Source: a virus. Taken from it: a stretch of 24,753 nucleotides of DNA. Numbering within the stretch: the stretch's first letter is position 1; each line of letters starts with the position of its first letter. Under the pieces are notes generated by a model. The model was not told the origin of the DNA. It worked only from the letters and a program-made list of their open reading frames with translations, and made no database searches. This document shows positions 23,203 through 24,753 of this stretch, piece after piece. The position numbers and the translations under genes were made by a program. The stretch is taken from positions 1 to 24,753 of IMG/VR virus record IMGVR_UViG_3300007363_000096. One strand, 5' to 3'.

Positions 23203-23497
23203 CGTCCTCGCGTGGTACGGATGACAGCACCGTTAGGGCTTCTAGTTCCTTGCCGGCTGACGTGTGGTCAACCGCGGCCAGCCGGTTGTGTACGTAAGGC
23301 GCCGCCTTCTCAGCATGGGACACGGCCTCCTTAACGTCGCCGCTCTCCCACGCTCGGCGCATCGCTGTTATCATCACGTCAAGCGGCGATATGCCGTCGG
23401 CGACAGCACGCGCCTGCATCTCCTGACGATAGATCGTCGCTTTGGTGACGGAGCCCTTCTTGCGTCCAGCCCCCGGTCGTTTGCCGCCCTTTGGCAC
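23159..23497 (-). CDS. Putative terminase small subunit
   Basis: A 112-residue protein immediately before the large terminase. The N-terminal basic segment MPKGGKRPGAGRKKGSVTKA (1-20) is the usual opening of small-terminase and similar phage DNA-binding proteins. The middle is helical (YRQEMQARAVADGISPLDVM, 23-42) and contains ITAMRRAWESGDVKEAVSHA, followed by a His/Asp-rich end. The GTG start has an AGGAA site ten bases upstream. Position, size and basic start support a role in recognising viral DNA for packaging. No full small-terminase domain could be confirmed by eye. Confidence 0.75.
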   Translation of the reverse strand: MPKGGKRPGAGRKKGSVTKATIYRQEMQARAVADGISPLDVMITAMRRAWESGDVKEAVSHAEKAAPYVHNRLAAVDHTSAGKELEALTVLSSVPREDDADASIDAATPSHH

Positions 23498-23529
23498 GCT
23501 TTGATTTCCTATGAAAGCAATTCAATTAA

Positions 23530-23670
23530 TCAATTCGGCAACTTAGCCGGCGTTCCAAACCAGTGTTTGCAGACAAGTTTGCCGTTTTTATCGACAAACC
23601 TCCATTGTGGCGGAATATCAAGCACGGACAGGCCGCAGACCTCGCACTTCATTGGTTCGCACATCGTCAT
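23530..23670 (-). CDS. 46-residue Cys-rich protein, possible zinc finger
   Basis: A short gene between the membrane protein and the small-terminase candidate. It starts MTMCEPMKCEVCGLSV and ends VCKHWFGTPAKLPN. Cysteines at 4, 9, 12 and 34, with His at 36, could form a compact zinc site: CEVCG is a clear CxxC pair, and VCKHW supplies Cys and His. The ATG at 23670 overlaps the stop of the membrane protein gene in an ATGA junction, which is the strongest evidence that it is translated. The segment DIPPQWRFVDKNGKLVCKHW resembles small phage zinc-ribbon proteins. Function unknown. Confidence 0.68.
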   Translation of the reverse strand: MTMCEPMKCEVCGLSVLDIPPQWRFVDKNGKLVCKHWFGTPAKLPN

Positions 23671-24710
23671 GCAACCTTTAGCAGGTGTGCAACGTCCCTA
23701 CGTTGTGCCCAACGCTTTAGGGCGCTTTCGTTAATCATGATCGTGGTGCTGTTAGGATGGGCAGGCGCCGTGTAGGGCTTGGCGAGGGAGAGCGCTTGCC
23801 CATGGTTCTCGGCGGCCTGCCCAATGGTGTGGTCGTCTTGCTCTCGGCGGTAGAGGCCAGCCAGCACGAAACAGAAAGCCGGCAATCCAGTTCCGGCGAT
23901 GGCCATGGCGAGGTTGGTTGATTGCTCGGCGGCGGCCTGAACGTGGGGCGTGGGCTCGAGGCCACCGGTGCTGACCAGCGTTACAGCCTTAGCGAGAAAT
24001 TCATTCTGGTGCACCACCGGGCTCGATTTGTGCTCCGTGACGGCGGCGGTATCTCGAGCTTTGGCGAGCACGCGCTTGGTGGCTTCGATCTTGCCGGTCA
24101 GCTCAGACTTTTCCTCGGCGATGGCAATCTTGCTGGCCAGTTCGTCGCGCTCCTTGGTGCGGGCGAGGCAGCGAGACTTGCAGCCACCTCGAGCGGCTTC
24201 CTGCTCAATGGCGAGGTTTGCGCTCGCGAGTTGAGCTCGGAGCGCTTCCGCAGTGACTGTGGCTGACCAAGCGTTGGCGGCCTCGAGATCAGCAAGGCGC
24301 TTTTCCCACAGGACGAGACTGGCCTTGCCTTCCTTCACGTCGTCTTGGCGCTGGTCGTAACGGACGTTCTGCACGGCGGTCGTCTCGATATTGTGGCCGC
24401 GCAGACCGGCCGTATAGCCGGCGTGGCTGTAGAACTCGATCGCCAGCAGCGGCGCGCAAATGAGGGCAATGACGATGCCGGCCGTCTTGCGGCCATCGGT
24501 GAAGGCACGGTGCGCAGCTTCAGGGCCGAAGGCGGCGACAAACGTCAAGCAAGCGAGGAAGGCGGCGTGCTTCCAGGATACCTCGGCGCCGAAGCCCCAC
24601 GACATCGCGGCGGCAACGATCAGCACAATCACGCCGATCCGTGCCCACATCAGGCCGGTGGCGTCGAGATTGCCGAGCATGGCCCGGATGAAATTATCGA
24701 GTTTTTTCAT
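23667..24710 (-). CDS. Membrane protein with central coiled coil, unknown function
   Basis: A 347-residue protein. Hydrophobic segments lie at about 20-40 (ARIGVIVLIVAAAMSWGF), 49-63 (AAFLACLTFVAAFG) and 77-95 (AGIVIALICAPLLAIEFY), with a fourth at about 267-286 (LAMAIAGTGLPAFCFVLAGL). Between them, about 125-222, is a charged coiled coil (LVLWEKRLADLEAANAW, ERDELASKIAIAEEKSELTG) with a CKSRC pair (177-181). The C-terminal 22 residues (NESALKRWAQRRDVAHLLKV) are basic and helical. Similar membrane/coiled-coil proteins sit upstream of terminase genes in some alphaproteobacterial phages and prophages, but their role is not known. It could act on the host envelope or in superinfection exclusion. 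The start has AGGA about ten bases upstream; the stop is coupled to the next gene by ATGA. Confidence 0.7.
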   Translation of the reverse strand: MKKLDNFIRAMLGNLDATGLMWARIGVIVLIVAAAMSWGFGAEVSWKHAAFLACLTFVAAFGPEAAHRAFTDGRKTAGIVIALICAPLLAIEFYSHAGYTAGLRGHNIETTAVQNVRYDQRQDDVKEGKASLVLWEKRLADLEAANAWSATVTAEALRAQLASANLAIEQEAARGGCKSRCLARTKERDELASKIAIAEEKSELTGKIEATKRVLAKARDTAAVTEHKSSPVVHQNEFLAKAVTLVSTGGLEPTPHVQAAAEQSTNLAMAIAGTGLPAFCFVLAGLYRREQDDHTIGQAAENHGQALSLAKPYTAPAHPNSTTIMINESALKRWAQRRDVAHLLKVA

Positions 24711-24722
24711 GGCGCTATGATC

Positions 24723-24753
24723 CTAATGCACGGTTGCTTCCGGCTCATACGCT
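24723..24753 (-). CDS. Possible end of an upstream gene, cut by the right edge
   Basis: One minus-strand frame entering from the right edge reads AYEPEATVH and stops at a TAG, 12 bases before the membrane protein start. Another frame runs on to a TGA that would overlap the next start in an ATGA junction, as many genes here do, so the true frame cannot be chosen from this stub. Confidence 0.25.
   Translation of the reverse strand, partial: AYEPEATVH

Noticed and set aside
1-24753. Integrase, repressor, attachment sites, tRNA or insertion sequences
   Set aside because: None was found by reading; every sizeable interval is occupied by structural, packaging or lysis genes, so a lysogenic lifestyle can be neither supported nor excluded.

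Overview
The window is a block of late (structural and lysis) genes from a tailed phage or prophage. Every convincing gene is on the minus strand, so it is transcribed from the right edge to the left. Genes are packed with almost no spacing. Many neighbours share ATGA, GTGA, TAATG or TGATG junctions, which indicates translational coupling. There is no integrase, repressor, polymerase or bacterial gene in view, so lytic phage and prophage cannot be told apart. The GC-rich sequence and the resemblance of the capsid, terminase, tail and lysozyme proteins to those of rhizobial and related phages suggest an alphaproteobacterial host. This host call is inference, not proof. Two things suggest a short-tailed (podovirus-like) particle. 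First, an adaptor and a nozzle-like protein are followed by a run of internal virion/ejection-type proteins. Second, there are no tape-measure, sheath or major tail-tube genes.

In transcription order (right to left): the tail end of a gene cut by the right edge; a membrane protein with a coiled coil (23667-24710) coupled to a tiny Cys-rich protein (23530-23670, a 46-residue gene); a small-terminase candidate, the large terminase and the portal (19641-23497); two virion-like proteins, one with nine TGAPTVG-type repeats (17589-19637); two small proteins (17120-17592); then scaffold, major capsid and a probable decoration protein (14496-17145). A strong intrinsic terminator (14457-14487) follows the capsid genes, as T7 Tphi follows its capsid gene.

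After the terminator come an unusual two-domain enzyme (DUF115/MptE-like plus SAM methyltransferase, 13077-14447), a helix-hairpin-helix/AT-hook-like protein, a small virion-like protein, the adaptor, the nozzle-like protein with an inserted beta module, a GNAT-like protein and three ejection-type proteins. One of these has a lysozyme-like motif. Next are four fibre-type proteins (841-4261) for receptor recognition. The block ends with a GH24 endolysin that carries its own C-terminal membrane segment, and the first codons of a membrane protein cut by the left edge.

No intergenic gap exceeds 50 bases, and no tRNA, CRISPR array, IS element or attachment site was seen. The most interesting points are the DUF115-methyltransferase enzyme just past the capsid terminator, the endolysin with a holin-like tail, the nozzle-protein domain insertion, the two-type repeat array, the GH54-like motif in a fibre, and the enrichment of the palindrome CTCGAG.
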